NCBI GenBank assembly: GCA_021160415.1
Contig: JAGHCP010000097.1
Location: 1 to 5,620, forward strand
Direction: 5' to 3'
DNA length: 5,620 nt
Origin: Desulfurococcales archaeon
GTDB lineage: Archaea; Thermoproteota; Thermoprotei_A; Sulfolobales; NBVN01
Shown here: piece by piece, positions 5,018-5,620 of the stretch
Layout of the letters: each line of letters begins with the position of its first letter
How positions within the stretch are numbered: position 1 is the first letter of the stretch
Notes under the pieces: generated by a model
Databases searched by the model: none
The model's input: the letters and a program-made list of their open reading frames with translations, nothing else
Told to the model about the DNA's origin: nothing
Translations under genes and position numbers: made by a program

Positions 5018-5620
5018 GTGAGTAGGGTGCTGGCTATCAATGCATCTCCAAGAAAGTATGGGAACACTTATAAACTCCTCCGTGTGGCGGTTGAGGCAGT
5101 GATGCGAGAAGGCATAGAAACGGAGGTTATACATCTATATGACTACGAGCTGAAGCCTTGCCGAGGCTGCCTCAGCGACGACATTAAACTCTGTAAACCT
5201 CCCTGCCTAATGGAGGACGACGCTTGGGAGGTTCTGAGGAAAATACGAGACGCTGACGGGCTGATAATCGCTACCCCGATATACTGGTACGGACCTCCAG
5301 GGCAGTTAAAGACATTAATAGATAAGATGACGGTATTTGAGAACATGGCTATCCTTGAAGGCAGGTCATGGGTTGAAGGGAAGGCGGCTGGCTTCATAGC
5401 GGCCGGCGGAGATTCAGGGGAAATAATGACCATCGCTTACCTGATGGTCGTGCTTAACTCCATGGGCTTCATCATACCTCCATGGGCTTTAGCCTACTAC
5501 ACAGGATTGGGTGATGCATTGGAAGCTGATGAAAGGGTCCTGGACGCTGCCAACGTAGGGCTAGCTGTTGCCAAAACGGTTAAGGCGAGCATACCTAAGG
5601 AGTGGTACGACCCTAATCTC
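5018..5620 (+). CDS. NAD(P)H-dependent FMN reductase / iron-sulfur flavoprotein-like, 3' end outside the window
   Basis: Flavodoxin-fold oxidoreductase that binds FMN and probably passes electrons from NAD(P)H or ferredoxin. The opening VLAINASPRKYGNT (from residue 4) is the FMN phosphate-binding loop; TPIYWYGPPGQLKTLIDK (86-103) and AGGDSGE (129-135) are the other flavin-contacting segments. Between them are four Cys spaced C-x2-C-x7-C-x3-C (48, 51, 59, 63), just before MEDDAW. Iron-sulfur flavoproteins (Isf) carry a compact Cys cluster at this place that binds [4Fe-4S], but with tighter spacing, so cluster binding here is inferred. The frame stays open to the last base: 201 codons from GTG 5018, or 206 from ATG 5003. 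GTG 5018 is preferred from family start and ribosome-binding spacing. Soluble; partner unknown. Confidence 0.9.
   Translation, partial: MSRVLAINASPRKYGNTYKLLRVAVEAVMREGIETEVIHLYDYELKPCRGCLSDDIKLCKPPCLMEDDAWEVLRKIRDADGLIIATPIYWYGPPGQLKTLIDKMTVFENMAILEGRSWVEGKAAGFIAAGGDSGEIMTIAYLMVVLNSMGFIIPPWALAYYTGLGDALEADERVLDAANVGLAVAKTVKASIPKEWYDPNL

Noticed and set aside
1..5620. CRISPR array, insertion sequence, attachment site or rRNA/tRNA gene.
   Set aside because: No regularly spaced repeats, transposase-like frames, terminal inverted repeats or RNA gene landmarks were seen.

Overview
The window looks archaeal, most likely from a thermophile of the TACK/Thermoproteota-Korarchaeota side, with moderate GC. 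The evidence is AGG/AGA-dominated arginine codons, TTG and GTG starts, TATA/BRE-like promoters about 26-29 bases ahead of starts, short intergenic gaps, and an archaeal-type gene set. This placement is an inference; no rRNA or other marker gene is present.

Layout: (1) 2-583 (+) is the 3' part of a ROK-family sugar kinase, ending in a small hairpin and a 10-bp tandem repeat that includes the stop codon. (2) 645-3095 (+) is a complete archaeal valyl-tRNA synthetase, interrupted by one in-frame TGA at 1074-1076. Reading resumes in the same frame with no indel, and no ATG/GTG/TTG start occurs before 1350. The same gene has GVAQ where the class I HIGH signature belongs and AMHKS where KMSKS belongs. 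(3) 3157-4212 (+) is a radical SAM protein of the archaeal group related to pyruvate formate-lyase activating enzyme (COG2108-like). (4) 4171-4545 (-) is a small unrecognised gene convergent with it, overlapping by 42 bp. (5) 4606-4986 (+) is a small helix-rich unrecognised gene, divergent from the previous one across a 60-bp gap that holds a perfect 12-bp palindromic TATA element. (6) From 5018 (or 5003) to the window end (+) is a flavodoxin-fold NAD(P)H:FMN reductase / iron-sulfur flavoprotein-like gene, open at the 3' edge.

The genes do not form an obvious single pathway: sugar phosphorylation, translation, radical SAM chemistry and flavin redox chemistry sit side by side with two orphans. 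Genes 2 and 3 each have a plausible promoter of their own; genes 5 and 6 may be co-transcribed. The main point of interest is the valS locus. It could be a recoded or read-through TGA, a genuinely split or decaying synthetase, or a single base error. No mobile element, CRISPR array, rRNA or tRNA was seen.
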